A stretch of 64,000 nt of DNA from Bacteroidota bacterium (GCA_020162035.1 JAIUNM010000013.1:40661-104660), one strand, 5' to 3'. Shown: positions 35,814 to 44,479, counted from the first letter of the stretch. Numbers and translations: made by a program. The notes: generated by a model from the sequence alone, not told the origin.

Positions 35814-37285
35814 AAATTGCAATAATTGGTTCCGGGTTTTCGGGTATTTCTGCTGCAGCTTATGCTGCGAAAGAAGGTCATGAAGTGCATGTTTTCGAGC
35901 AACACCATCAACCGGGGGGGAGAGCTAGGCAATTTACAACAGAGGCTGGTTATACTTTTGACATGGGACCAAGTTGGTATTGGATGCCCGATATTATTGA
36001 ACAATTTTTTGAAGATTTCGGTTGCAAAACTTCTGATTCTTTTGAGTTGGTTTCTCTAAATCCACAATTTGAAATGATATTCTCCGATGAAAAAATTAGC
36101 GTACCTGAAAGTTTAGAACATTTGAAAATATTGTTTGAAAGTATCGAAAAAGGGGCAGAGTTACAATTAGAAAAATTTATGAAATCTGCTAAATTCAAGT
36201 ATGAAGTAGGGATGCAGGATTTTGTGAATAAACCTTGTCATAATTGGACGGAATTCCTCTCTCCTAAAATAGCGAAAAGTGCATTGAAATTAGATTTGCT
36301 GACTAATTTCAGAAGCTATGTTGCCAAGTATTTTAAAAATGAAAAACTAAGAATATTAATGGAGTTTCCTGTAATTTTTTTGGGTGCTTCTCCTAAAAAT
36401 ATTCCTGCTTTGTATAGTTTAATGAATTACGGAGGTTACGCCTTAGGAACACATTATCCAATTGGAGGTTTCTATCAATTGGTTTTAGCAATGAAAAGCG
36501 TGGCGGAAAAACAAGGTGCAATTTTTCACTTCAACAGCAAAGTAGAAAAAATACATACAGATAATAAAAAAGTAAAATCTTTGCAAATCAATGGTATAAA
36601 TCATGAATTTGATGCAGTGATAGCTTCATCGGATTATCACCATACAGAAACGTTGCTTAACAAAGAGTATAGAAATTATACAGATGAATATTGGGAAAAC
36701 AGAACATTTGCACCCTCAAGTTTGATTTTCTATTTGGGCATTCATCAAACGATACCCAATTTGAAACATCACACACTTTTTTTTGAAAATGATTTAGATG
36801 AACATATTGATTGTATTTATGGAGATAAAAAATGGCCTGAAAAACCATTGTTTTATGTTTGTTGTCCTTCTAAAACAGATGATCGTGTTGCCCCTAAAGG
36901 AAAAGAAAATCTGTTTCTATTAATGCCATTAGCAATAGGAATTAATGATGATGAAAATGTTAAGGAAAAATACCTAATCGAAATGCTTTCAAGAATTGAA
37001 AAACATACAGGAATAACCGATTTAGCTTCAAAAATAGAATACAAAAAGAGTTATTGTGTAAGCGACTTCATTTCGGATTACAATGCTTATGGTGGGAATG
37101 CGTATGGATTGGCAAATACATTGGATCAAACAGCGGTTTTGAAACCAAAAATAAAAAATAAAAAATTGAACAACCTTTTTTACACCGGTCAGTTAACCGT
37201 TCCTGGACCAGGCGTTCCTCCTTCTATTATTTCAGGAAAAATTATAGCACAAGAAGTTAATAAACTTAAAAAAGAAGCATTATGA
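35810..37285 (+). CDS. crtI: Phytoene desaturase
   Basis: The 491-residue FAD enzyme converts phytoene through desaturations to lycopene at the membrane. The N-terminal FAD fold reads AIIGSGFSGISAAAYA with VFEQHHQPGGRAR, and the C-terminus has the carotenoid-desaturase signature LFYTGQLTVPGPGVPPSI. Length matches the family. It overlaps MarR and crtB by 4 bases on each side, so the three genes are translationally coupled. TTG leucine codons are frequent, unlike host genes. Confidence 0.95.
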   Translation: MKIAIIGSGFSGISAAAYAAKEGHEVHVFEQHHQPGGRARQFTTEAGYTFDMGPSWYWMPDIIEQFFEDFGCKTSDSFELVSLNPQFEMIFSDEKISVPESLEHLKILFESIEKGAELQLEKFMKSAKFKYEVGMQDFVNKPCHNWTEFLSPKIAKSALKLDLLTNFRSYVAKYFKNEKLRILMEFPVIFLGASPKNIPALYSLMNYGGYALGTHYPIGGFYQLVLAMKSVAEKQGAIFHFNSKVEKIHTDNKKVKSLQINGINHEFDAVIASSDYHHTETLLNKEYRNYTDEYWENRTFAPSSLIFYLGIHQTIPNLKHHTLFFENDLDEHIDCIYGDKKWPEKPLFYVCCPSKTDDRVAPKGKENLFLLMPLAIGINDDENVKEKYLIEMLSRIEKHTGITDLASKIEYKKSYCVSDFISDYNAYGGNAYGLANTLDQTAVLKPKIKNKKLNNLFYTGQLTVPGPGVPPSIISGKIIAQEVNKLKKEAL

Positions 37286-38118
37286 AACAATTATTTGATG
37301 AACTTTCTTACTCGGTAAGCAAGATAACAACCCAAAAATACAGCACCAGTTTTTCCTTGGGAATTTTGGCGTTAAAACCAGCTATTCGTTCTGCAATTTA
37401 TGCGATTTATGGCTATGTTCGATTAGCCGATGAAATAGTGGATAGCTTTCACGATTATGATAAAGAGAAGTTGTTGAACCGATTGAAAGTTGAAACCCAT
37501 AATGCTTTGGAAGAGGGTATTTCGCTCAATCCTATTTTACAATCGTTTCAAGAAACAGTGCGTCAATATCAAATTGATAGCGTTCTGATTGACCAATTCT
37601 TACACAGTATGGAGATGGATTTGCAGAAAATAGATTATAATTCTAAATTATATGACGAATATATTCATGGTTCTGCCGAAGTGGTTGGGTTAATGTGTCT
37701 GCAAGTTTTTACAGATGGTAATAAAGAAAAATATGAAGAACTGAAACCTTATGCAATGAAGCTGGGTTCTGCTTTTCAGAAAATAAATTTTTTAAGAGAT
37801 TTAAAAGATGACTATCAAATTTTAGGTAGAACTTATTTTCCTAATGTGGATTTGTGTGTGTTTGATAATTGTGTAAAATGTCAAATTGAGAAAGAGATTG
37901 AAGAAGAGTTTAAAGAAGCCTTAATCGGAATAAAAAAACTTCCTAATTCATCTATGTTCGGTGTGTATTTGGCTTATAAATACTATTATTCTTTGTTCAA
38001 AAAAATAAAAAGAACCTCTTCAACAGAAATAATGAACAGTAGAATTCGAGTTTCTAATCCGCAAAAAATAGTTGTTGCGTTTAAAAGTTATTTAAGATAC
38101 AAAACTGCTATTTTATGA
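37282..38118 (+). CDS. crtB: Phytoene synthase
   Basis: The 278-residue product condenses two geranylgeranyl diphosphates to phytoene. Both Asp-rich sites of the squalene/phytoene synthase family are visible: YGYVRLADEIVDSF (about 46-59) and the later FLRDLKDDYQILGRTYFP (about 170-188). It is coupled to crtI (ATGA overlap) and to the next gene (ATGA overlap). No GGPP synthase (crtE) lies in the operon, so GGPP must come from a host polyprenyl synthase. Confidence 0.95.
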   Translation: MKQLFDELSYSVSKITTQKYSTSFSLGILALKPAIRSAIYAIYGYVRLADEIVDSFHDYDKEKLLNRLKVETHNALEEGISLNPILQSFQETVRQYQIDSVLIDQFLHSMEMDLQKIDYNSKLYDEYIHGSAEVVGLMCLQVFTDGNKEKYEELKPYAMKLGSAFQKINFLRDLKDDYQILGRTYFPNVDLCVFDNCVKCQIEKEIEEEFKEALIGIKKLPNSSMFGVYLAYKYYYSLFKKIKRTSSTEIMNSRIRVSNPQKIVVAFKSYLRYKTAIL

Positions 38119-38570
38119 TGAAAGTTTTAATGTTGATTATATCGGTTTTATTTATGAATTACTCATTTGCTAATTCTGTAATTGATGAAGCAAGGATGAA
38201 CTACAACAAAGCGGTTCATGATAAAGATTTATGTAAAAGGATGATAAATGAATTAGAGAAATCAAAAGAGAAATCTCCAGTTTATCTGGCTTATTTAGGT
38301 GGCTTTCAAACAATTTGGGCAAATCATGTTTTTAACCCCATAAGCAAACTTCAATCATTTAAAGAAGGAAAGAATAAAATTGAACAAGCCATTAGTAAAG
38401 AACCTGATAATATAGAACTTAGATTTATTAGATTTTCGGTGCAAAAAAACGCCCCCCACTTTTTAGGGTATAGAAATAACATCATAGAAGACAGGAATTT
38501 CATCATAAAAAATAGAGATGATGTCAGTCCCGAAGTTGTTCAAAAAAATATTGAAATACTTATCAAGTAA
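38115..38570 (+). CDS. Small secreted TPR-like protein of the carotenoid operon
   Basis: The 151-residue product has a signal peptide (VLMLIISVLFMNYSFAN) and a helical body (YNKAVHDKDLCKRMINELEK, AYLGGFQTIWANHVFNPISK, AISKEPDNIELRFIRFSVQ) with one TPR-like repeat. It should be periplasmic. It overlaps crtB by 4 bases, so it is part of the operon, but its contribution to pigment formation is unknown. Similar small genes accompany carotenoid clusters in other Bacteroidota as far as I recall. Confidence 0.65.
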   Translation: MMKVLMLIISVLFMNYSFANSVIDEARMNYNKAVHDKDLCKRMINELEKSKEKSPVYLAYLGGFQTIWANHVFNPISKLQSFKEGKNKIEQAISKEPDNIELRFIRFSVQKNAPHFLGYRNNIIEDRNFIIKNRDDVSPEVVQKNIEILIK

Positions 38571-38577
38571 ATTATTT

Positions 38578-39039
38578 ATGAAATATCAATTATATCGAGA
38601 GCAACAGTTGAATTGTGATATAGAAACTGCATGGGATTTTTTTACTTCGCCAATGAATTTAGCAAAAATAACCCCAAAGGATATGGCATTTACGGTATTG
38701 ACCGAGCATAAAAATGAAAAGATATTTGAGGGGATGATAATTGATTATACGGTATCGCCTCTACTTGGAATACCTTTAAAATGGAAAACAAGGATTACAG
38801 AAGTTATACCTAATAAAAGTTTTACAGATTTTCAAGAAAAAGGGCCTTACAAATTATGGAAACATTATCACGAATTTATAGCTAACGAAAAAGGAGTGCT
38901 TATGAAAGATAAAGTTGATTACGAATTACCAATGGGGTTTTTAGGAAATATAGCCCACGCTTTGTTTGTAAAAAAGAAATTAGAAAAAATATTTAATTAC
39001 CGTTTTCAGATTTTAGAAAACTTATTCAACAAAAATTAA
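38578..39039 (+). CDS. SRPBCC-family (START-like) protein of the carotenoid operon
   Basis: The 153-residue product has the SRPBCC lipid-binding fold: YQLYREQQLNCDIETAWDFF at the start (strand, then AWDFFTSPMNLAKITP), FEGMIIDYTVSPLLGIPLKW, FTDFQEKGPYKLWKHYHEF and the long C-terminal helix. These cavities bind hydrophobic ligands, so binding or presenting a carotenoid intermediate is plausible but unproven. An in-frame ATG at 38518 overlaps the previous gene; 38578 gives the usual family start. It lies 2 bases before crtZ. Confidence 0.78.
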   Translation: MKYQLYREQQLNCDIETAWDFFTSPMNLAKITPKDMAFTVLTEHKNEKIFEGMIIDYTVSPLLGIPLKWKTRITEVIPNKSFTDFQEKGPYKLWKHYHEFIANEKGVLMKDKVDYELPMGFLGNIAHALFVKKKLEKIFNYRFQILENLFNKN

Positions 39040-39040
39040 A

Positions 39041-39499
39041 ATGAAAATATTAATTGTTATACTTGTTTTTATATTGATGGAAGGAGCCACTTGGCTTATC
39101 CATAAATACATCATGCATGGTTTTCTATGGGTGTTGCACCGAGATCACCACGACCATAGCAACGATGGAGAATTAGAAAAAAATGATTGGTTTTTTGTGA
39201 TTTTTGCTTTACCTACAATTGCATTGATGTATAATGGTTCTTTGCAAAACTTCAACTATTTGTTTTATATCGGATTAGGGATTATGCTCTACGGAATGGC
39301 ATATTTTTTTGTGCACGATATTTTCATCCATCAACGGATTAAATATTTTACACATACCCAAAACCCCTATTTTCTTGCACTTAGAAGAGCTCACAAACAG
39401 CATCACAAACACTTGGGAAAAGAAGAAGGAGAATGTTTTGGCTTCTTGTATGTTCCATTCAAGTATATTAAAATCTATTTTAAATCTGCTTCAAAATGA
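39041..39499 (+). CDS. crtZ: Beta-carotene 3-hydroxylase (sterol desaturase superfamily)
   Basis: The 152-residue membrane di-iron enzyme hydroxylates the beta-rings of carotene to give zeaxanthin. All histidine boxes are present: HKYIMH (about 21), HRDHHDH (about 33), HDIFIHQR (about 88) and HKQHHKH (about 112), among four hydrophobic segments. It overlaps the lycopene cyclase gene by 4 bases. Length and box order match bacterial CrtZ. Confidence 0.92.
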   Translation: MKILIVILVFILMEGATWLIHKYIMHGFLWVLHRDHHDHSNDGELEKNDWFFVIFALPTIALMYNGSLQNFNYLFYIGLGIMLYGMAYFFVHDIFIHQRIKYFTHTQNPYFLALRRAHKQHHKHLGKEEGECFGFLYVPFKYIKIYFKSASK

Positions 39500-40203
39500 T
39501 GGCTTATACCTATTCTCTTATTTTATTTTTTACGGTCATTATTTGCTTTATTGCATCTTTTGATAGAAGAATTCAATTTAACAAGCATTTTGGTTCGTTT
39601 ATAAAAGCAGCTTTTCTTGTTGCAATCCCTTTTATAGCTTGGGATGTTTGGTTTACTGCTCACGGCGTATGGTGGTTTAATACTGATTACACGCTTGGAA
39701 TAGTATTAGCAGGATTGCCTTTAGAAGAAATCATGTTTTTTATTTTTATCCCATTCTCTTGCATCTTCACTTTCTATACAATTGATAAATACTATAAATG
39801 GGAAGTATTGAGTGCTTTCAATAACATATTGGTCTTTGTCAGTATTATTATTTTGTCTGTTTTAGGTTTATTGAATGCGGATAAAATTTACACACTTATT
39901 ACAGTCATTGTTACGATTGTTACTTTAATTTACTTGCATTTTATAGTTAAAGCAGAATGGATTACCAAAGCTTCCGTAATCTTCACAATCCTAATGCTTG
40001 GCTTTTTTCCAGTAAATGGAATTTTAACGGGTAGTTTTATTGAAAATCCAATCGTCAATTATAATCCAAAGGATTTTTTAGAAATACGACTATTTACCAT
40101 TCCAATAGAAGATGCCGTTTATGGCTACACGCAATTTCTATTGGTTTTATATTTTTTTAAACAATTTCAAAGGAAAGCAGCACTATCAACTTTTAAATAT
40201 TAA
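39496..40203 (+). CDS. Lycopene beta-cyclase, fused CrtYc-CrtYd type
   Basis: The 235-residue membrane protein has about seven helices and two internal copies of the cyclase domain, each with a Pro-x-Glu-(Glu/Asp) motif: GLPLEEIMFF in the first (about 76-85) and TIPIEDAVYGY in the second (about 198-208). This matches the fused form of the heterodimeric CrtYc/CrtYd cyclases (also seen in fungal CarR). It would turn lycopene into beta-carotene. It is coupled to crtZ by overlap and sits 5 bases before the TspO-like gene. Confidence 0.88.
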   Translation: MMAYTYSLILFFTVIICFIASFDRRIQFNKHFGSFIKAAFLVAIPFIAWDVWFTAHGVWWFNTDYTLGIVLAGLPLEEIMFFIFIPFSCIFTFYTIDKYYKWEVLSAFNNILVFVSIIILSVLGLLNADKIYTLITVIVTIVTLIYLHFIVKAEWITKASVIFTILMLGFFPVNGILTGSFIENPIVNYNPKDFLEIRLFTIPIEDAVYGYTQFLLVLYFFKQFQRKAALSTFKY

Positions 40204-40208
40204 ATTCT

Positions 40209-40985
40209 ATGAAAAAAACGCTTCAAATACTAAATGGAATAGCGGCTGTAACCATGATAATAATGGGCTATTTATCAAATACAGGGATTTTCAACGGTAA
40301 AACAATGGCGAGCGTATCGGCTGAATATCAAAATATATTTACCCCGGCTGGTTATGCCTTTTCGATATGGGGATTGATTTACTTGGGTCTGTTGGGATTT
40401 GTAATTTATTACGGGCGAAGTTTATTTAATGCGAATATAAAAGAAGACAACACCGTAACGGAAGTTGGTTGGTGGTTTATTTTTTCCTGTATAGCAAATA
40501 GTTTGTGGGTAATTTGTTGGATATATGAATACACATTGATTACTGTTTTTTTGATGGCAATATTGTTTTTTATATTGATGAAAATAATGCTCATTATCGA
40601 GAATGAAAAAGCAAAGAATACTACAACACGGTTGTTTTTAAAATATCCATTTGCAATTTATTCAGGATGGATATCCGTAGCACTGATTGCCAATATCGCA
40701 GCATACCTAACCAAAATAGGTTGGGACGGATTGGGTTTTTCTGAAATGATTTGGACAATTTTAATGATAATAATCGCAGCCTTTATTCATATTTATATGA
40801 TTTGGAAACGGAATATGCGTGAATTTGCTTTGGTTTTGGTATGGTCGCTCATTGCTATTGCCGTGGCCAATGAAAACGAAAATTCAACGATAGTTTGGAC
40901 GGCTATTATTGTGGCTATTGTAGTCTTCATAAATATTGCAATCCACGGTTTCAAGAACCGAAAGAGCAATCCTTTTTACAGATAA
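40209..40985 (+). CDS. TspO-like tryptophan-rich membrane protein
   Basis: The 258-residue product has about seven transmembrane helices and the segments FTPAGYAFSIWGLIYLGLLG, VGWWFIFSCIANSLWVI and YSGWISVALIANIAAYL, which resemble the Trp-rich TspO/MBR family although it is longer than the five-helix TspO (about 160). TspO proteins bind porphyrins and respond to light and oxygen. Location between the cyclase and photolyase genes fits a light/oxidative-stress role. Substrate is not deducible. Confidence 0.7.
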   Translation: MKKTLQILNGIAAVTMIIMGYLSNTGIFNGKTMASVSAEYQNIFTPAGYAFSIWGLIYLGLLGFVIYYGRSLFNANIKEDNTVTEVGWWFIFSCIANSLWVICWIYEYTLITVFLMAILFFILMKIMLIIENEKAKNTTTRLFLKYPFAIYSGWISVALIANIAAYLTKIGWDGLGFSEMIWTILMIIIAAFIHIYMIWKRNMREFALVLVWSLIAIAVANENENSTIVWTAIIVAIVVFINIAIHGFKNRKSNPFYR

Positions 40986-41009
40986 AAGAGTAAGCTATCT
41001 ATTTTAATC

Positions 41010-41477
41010 ATGGAATATTTAGTAAAAGATACACTGCTTGAAATTAAACATGAACCAAGAAAAGGCGCATGGACCTATCATATTCAAATACCCAATACAA
41101 AACACATGGTAGGGAAATGGGGGTCGTTGAAAGCTACAGGTACAGTTGACAATTATAAAATTGAAAGCATCAATTTATTCACTATTGCCGGGCAAGATAA
41201 ATTGATTTCTATAAACAAGGAAATCAGAAAAGCATTAAATAAAAGCGGTGTTAACAAAGTGCTTGTAACGCTTAGTTTATTAAATGAAAAACAAAATATC
41301 ACCGAAAAAGAAATTTTAGAAACTTTTGACCAATCGGATGTTTTAAAAATATTTGAAACTTTTTCTGAACAGAGAAAAAGAAAAATTATCGAAGAAATTA
41401 AAGCCCAAAAATCAGAAGACAAACAAATTAAATCCCTTTTGAATTTTATTGACCAATTAACTTTAGAAAATGATTGA
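41010..41477 (+). CDS. DUF1905/YdeI-type protein
   Basis: The 155-residue product combines a DUF1905-like beta-barrel N-terminus (LEIKHEPRKGAWTYHIQIP, GKWGSLKATGTVDNYKIES) with a C-terminal helical YdeI/bacteriocin-protection-like tail (EQRKRKIIEEIKAQKSEDK). The function of both domains is poorly known. It starts 24 bases after the TspO-like gene and ends 42 bases before the photolyase, so it appears to be in the operon. Confidence 0.72.
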   Translation: MEYLVKDTLLEIKHEPRKGAWTYHIQIPNTKHMVGKWGSLKATGTVDNYKIESINLFTIAGQDKLISINKEIRKALNKSGVNKVLVTLSLLNEKQNITEKEILETFDQSDVLKIFETFSEQRKRKIIEEIKAQKSEDKQIKSLLNFIDQLTLEND

Positions 41478-41519
41478 AAAGACCTTATTCCATATGCTAA
41501 CTAAAATTTATGGGACGAT

Positions 41520-42824
41520 ATGAAAACTAAACTTTCCCTCTTTTGGTTTCGTAGAGATTTACGGCTGGAAGATAATATAGGTTTGTGCCAAGCCTTGTCT
41601 TCAGGATCTCCTGTGCTTCCTATTTTTATCTTTGATAAATTCATCTTAGATGCTTTAGAAAACAAAGCCGATAGACGAGTTGATTACATTCATCAAGCAC
41701 TTTTGGCAATCAATTCAGGTTTGAAAAATCATCAATGTAAGTTGAATACATTTTACGGAGAACCGTTGGATATTTTTAAACAACTTTCCGAAGAATACGA
41801 TATTCAAGTTGTTTTTTGCAACCGAGATTATGAACCACAAGCCATAAAAAGAGATACGGAAATATTTGATTTTTTCAAAACGAAAGGTATTTCGTTCAAG
41901 GCATTTAAAGACCAAGTGATTTTTGATAAAAATGATGTTGTAAAAAATGATGGCACGCCTTACACAGTTTATACACCTTATTCTAAAAAATGGAAAGAGA
42001 AATTGACAGAGAAAGATTATTGCTCTCACACAATTAATTTTACTAATTTTTTTAAGCAAGAATTTTCCGAAATTCATTCTTTAGAAAACCTTGGATTTAC
42101 TAAAACAGACATTCATTTTGAAACACCAAAATTAGATGCTACTATCATTGATGAATACGATAAATACAGAGATTTTCCTGCACTACAAAAAACGACACAG
42201 TTGGGGATTGCTCTTCGATTTGGTACTATAAGCATTCGTAAATGTGTAGAATTTGCATTAAATCACAATCAAACATGGTTGAATGAATTGATTTGGCGAG
42301 AGTTTTTTATGCAAATTCTGTATCACTTTCCAAAGGTGGTTCATCAATCGTTTAAAGCGAAATACGATTTTATTCAATGGCGAAATAATGAACAAGAATT
42401 TGAATTTTGGTGTCAGGGAAAAACAGGTTATCCAATAGTAGATGCAGGAATGCGACAACTCAATGAAACTGGTTTTATGCACAATAGAGTTCGTATGATT
42501 GTAGCCAGTTTTTTGTGTAAACATTTATTGATTGATTGGCGTTGGGGCGAAGCCTATTTTGCTCAAAAACTATACGATTACGATTTGTCTGCCAACAACG
42601 GAAACTGGCAATGGGCAGCAGGTTGTGGTTGCGATGCCGCACCTTATTTCCGAGTTTTTAATCCGAGTATTCAAACCGAAAAATTCGATAAAAATTTAGA
42701 ATACATTAAAAAATGGCTTCCTGAATTTGGAACAAATAATTATCCAAAACCAATGGTAGAACATAGTTTTGCCAGAGATAGAGCTTTGAAAATTTATGGC
42801 GACGCGGTAAAAGAAAATCAATAA
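41520..42824 (+). CDS. Cryptochrome/CPD photolyase family protein
   Basis: The 434-residue product is a class I photolyase-type flavoprotein repairing UV cyclobutane dimers with blue light. The N-terminal antenna fold starts SLFWFRRDLRLEDN; the FAD domain has ELIWREFFMQILYHFP, KTGYPIVDAGMRQLNETGFM, HNRVRMIVASFLCKHLLIDW (20 or fewer residues each) and DYDLSANNGNWQWAAG, whose Asn is typical of repair-active enzymes. The Trp-rich segment gives candidate electron-transfer residues. Its place among carotenoid genes links pigment and light-damage repair. Confidence 0.92.
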   Translation: MKTKLSLFWFRRDLRLEDNIGLCQALSSGSPVLPIFIFDKFILDALENKADRRVDYIHQALLAINSGLKNHQCKLNTFYGEPLDIFKQLSEEYDIQVVFCNRDYEPQAIKRDTEIFDFFKTKGISFKAFKDQVIFDKNDVVKNDGTPYTVYTPYSKKWKEKLTEKDYCSHTINFTNFFKQEFSEIHSLENLGFTKTDIHFETPKLDATIIDEYDKYRDFPALQKTTQLGIALRFGTISIRKCVEFALNHNQTWLNELIWREFFMQILYHFPKVVHQSFKAKYDFIQWRNNEQEFEFWCQGKTGYPIVDAGMRQLNETGFMHNRVRMIVASFLCKHLLIDWRWGEAYFAQKLYDYDLSANNGNWQWAAGCGCDAAPYFRVFNPSIQTEKFDKNLEYIKKWLPEFGTNNYPKPMVEHSFARDRALKIYGDAVKENQ

Positions 42825-42840
42825 TATTAATTTAAATAAA

Positions 42841-43359
42841 ATGGAAAGAAATGAGGTATTACTCGTTGATAAAAACGATAATGCAATAGGCAGCATGGAA
42901 AAGTTAGTTGCCCATGAACAAGGTCACCTGCACAGGGCATTTTCGGTATTTATATTTAATGAAAAGGATGAACTTCTTCTTCAGCAAAGAGCCGATGAAA
43001 AATATCATGGAGCCGGGTTATGGACAAACACCTGCTGTTCGCATCCACAAATGAATGAAATCGTTTTGGAGGGCGCAAAGAAAAGACTGCAATTTGAAAT
43101 GGGAATAGATTGTGATTTGGAATGGGTTTATTCTTTCATTTATAAAGAAAAAGTTGAAAACAATTTAATTGAACATGAGTATGATCACGTTTTTAAAGGA
43201 TATTCCAATGAAAAACCAATGCCAAACTTGAATGAAGTTAAAGATTATAAATGGATGAGTATTTCGGATATTTCTAGTGACGTAACTCAAAATCCAGCAC
43301 ATTACACGGTATGGTTTAAAAAGGCTTTACCAGAATTAGTAAAGAGAATGAAAAAATGA
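42841..43359 (+). CDS. idi: Isopentenyl-diphosphate delta-isomerase, type I
   Basis: The 172-residue Nudix-fold enzyme interconverts IPP and DMAPP, raising supply for carotenoid precursors. The active-site Cys lies in WTNTCCSHPQ and the catalytic Glu in EHEYDHVF; metal-binding His residues are visible in HEQGHLHRAF. It overlaps the following epimerase gene by 4 bases (ATGA). Within this operon it substitutes for crtE-level supply genes, which are absent. Confidence 0.94.
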   Translation: MERNEVLLVDKNDNAIGSMEKLVAHEQGHLHRAFSVFIFNEKDELLLQQRADEKYHGAGLWTNTCCSHPQMNEIVLEGAKKRLQFEMGIDCDLEWVYSFIYKEKVENNLIEHEYDHVFKGYSNEKPMPNLNEVKDYKWMSISDISSDVTQNPAHYTVWFKKALPELVKRMKK

Positions 43360-44258
43360 AGAAAATATTAATAGCCGGAGGAACTGGTTTTGTTGGAAAA
43401 CAGCTCATTCCTTTTTTAGTTGAAAAAGGGTATTCAATTCATGTTTTAACCCGAAAATCAAGTGCTAATACATTGGAGAATATTCGTTTTTTTCAATGGG
43501 ATATTGAAAAGCAATACATCGACAAAAAAGCATTTGAAGGAGTAGAAATTCTCATTAATTTGACTGGTGCCAATATTGGTGAAAAGCGATGGACAAACGA
43601 TCGAAAAAAGGAACTCATCGACAGTCGCATAAAATCCATTGACTTATTATATCAATATATTTCTAAAAATAAATTCGATATCAACACCTTTATTTCGTCC
43701 TCTGCTGTTGGGTTTTATGGAGCGATAACAACTGATAAATTATTTGTAGAAACTTCTAAAAACGGAAATGACTTTTTAGCTTCTGTTTGTCGAAAATGGG
43801 AAGCATTCGCTTTGAAATTTACTAATTTAGGTATTCGTACAGTAGTTTTACGCAAAGGTGTTGTTTTAGTAAAAAATGGCGGAATGGTGCAGAAATTAAC
43901 CCCTCTTGCTAAGCGTGGAATTACTGTTTCCTTGGGCTCAGGAAAACAATATTTACCTTGGATAGACATTCGGGATTTGGTTAGATTGTATGAATTTATT
44001 CTTTCAAACTCAACCGTTAGCGGAATTTTCAATGCAATTGCCATTGAACAAATTACTATGAATGATTTTTCCAAAAGATTGTTGCATTCTTTTGGAAAGA
44101 AGAGTTTTTTGCCCAATGTGCCTAGTTTTATAATTCGCTTACTTTTTGGTGAAATGTCGGTGATGTTGTTAGAAGGTTCAAAAGTCAGTAACGAGAAATT
44201 AAAAACTACTGGATTTATCTTTGAGTTTGATACTTTAGAAAAGTCTTTGTCGAGTTGA
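43356..44258 (+). CDS. TIGR01777-family epimerase (SDR, SDR39U1-like)
   Basis: The 300-residue product has the extended SDR fold: ILIAGGTGFVGKQLIPFL for NAD(P) binding, INLTGANIGEKRWTNDRKKE and the FISSSAVGFYG catalytic region, then the late LPWIDIRDLVRLYEFIL and NVPSFIIRLLFGEMSVML. Members of this family are often next to carotenoid or photolyase genes, but their substrate is unknown. It is the last gene of the cluster, coupled to idi by overlap. A palindrome begins 5 bases after its stop. Confidence 0.88.
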   Translation: MKKILIAGGTGFVGKQLIPFLVEKGYSIHVLTRKSSANTLENIRFFQWDIEKQYIDKKAFEGVEILINLTGANIGEKRWTNDRKKELIDSRIKSIDLLYQYISKNKFDINTFISSSAVGFYGAITTDKLFVETSKNGNDFLASVCRKWEAFALKFTNLGIRTVVLRKGVVLVKNGGMVQKLTPLAKRGITVSLGSGKQYLPWIDIRDLVRLYEFILSNSTVSGIFNAIAIEQITMNDFSKRLLHSFGKKSFLPNVPSFIIRLLFGEMSVMLLEGSKVSNEKLKTTGFIFEFDTLEKSLSS

Positions 44259-44262
44259 TGTA

Positions 44263-44339
44263 GCGTTGGCAAAATTTAGCTCTTTTGGTTTTTTTTTGTG
44301 AGTGGTTTGTGCGTTGGCAAAAAACCAAATGTGCTAAAT
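44263..44339. repeat. Direct and inverted repeat at the right edge of the accessory region
   Basis: GCGTTGGCAAAA occurs at 44263-44274 and again at 44311-44322. Between and beyond, ATTTAGCTCTTTTGGTTTTTT (44274-44294, 21 bases; arms given as positions) pairs with 44319-44339 with 18 of 21 complementary bases around a 24-base loop. The arrangement of a stem plus repeated TTGGCAAAA cores resembles the left-hand cassette palindrome (TTGCCAAAA). Its hairpin could also act as a terminator for the pigment operon. Confidence 0.55.
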
Positions 44340-44440
44340 GTGTGTAGGTAAAAAATAAAACAATGGTATAATACAAATACCCATATATACCAAAAATCAC
44401 AAACCATTTTTCAATTTTTTTCTTAAAATTAACTGTATAT

Positions 44441-44463
44441 TAAAAATACAAGTAGTATTTTTA
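44441..44463. promoter_or_regulatory. 9-bp perfect inverted repeat upstream of kbl
   Basis: TAAAAATAC (44441-44449) and GTATTTTTA (44455-44463) are exact inverted copies around the 5-base spacer AAGTA, ending 16 bases before the kbl ATG. The position suits an operator or a small mRNA hairpin at the start of the kbl-hemB-aroK transcript. No binding protein can be named. Confidence 0.35.
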
Positions 44464-44479
44464 TATTTTATTTAAAAGC

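Larger units (their letters stand above)
33296..44340. mobile_element. Accessory region carrying cassette-like DNA and a carotenoid operon
   Basis: From the rhodanese stop to the palindrome before kbl, genes use much more TTG leucine and C-ending codons than the TTA-dominated host genes on both sides, consistent with acquisition from another Bacteroidota lineage. The left 1.8 kb is a cassette-like OmpA gene and two truncated genes; the rest is a 12-gene pigment/photolyase operon. No integrase, transposase or tRNA was found, and no direct repeat at the two ends. Boundaries are estimates from content and flanking palindromes. Confidence 0.5.

Noticed and set aside
43715..44272. Minus-strand open frame of 185 codons
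   Set aside because: Antisense to the TIGR01777 epimerase gene, whose reading is clearly conserved.
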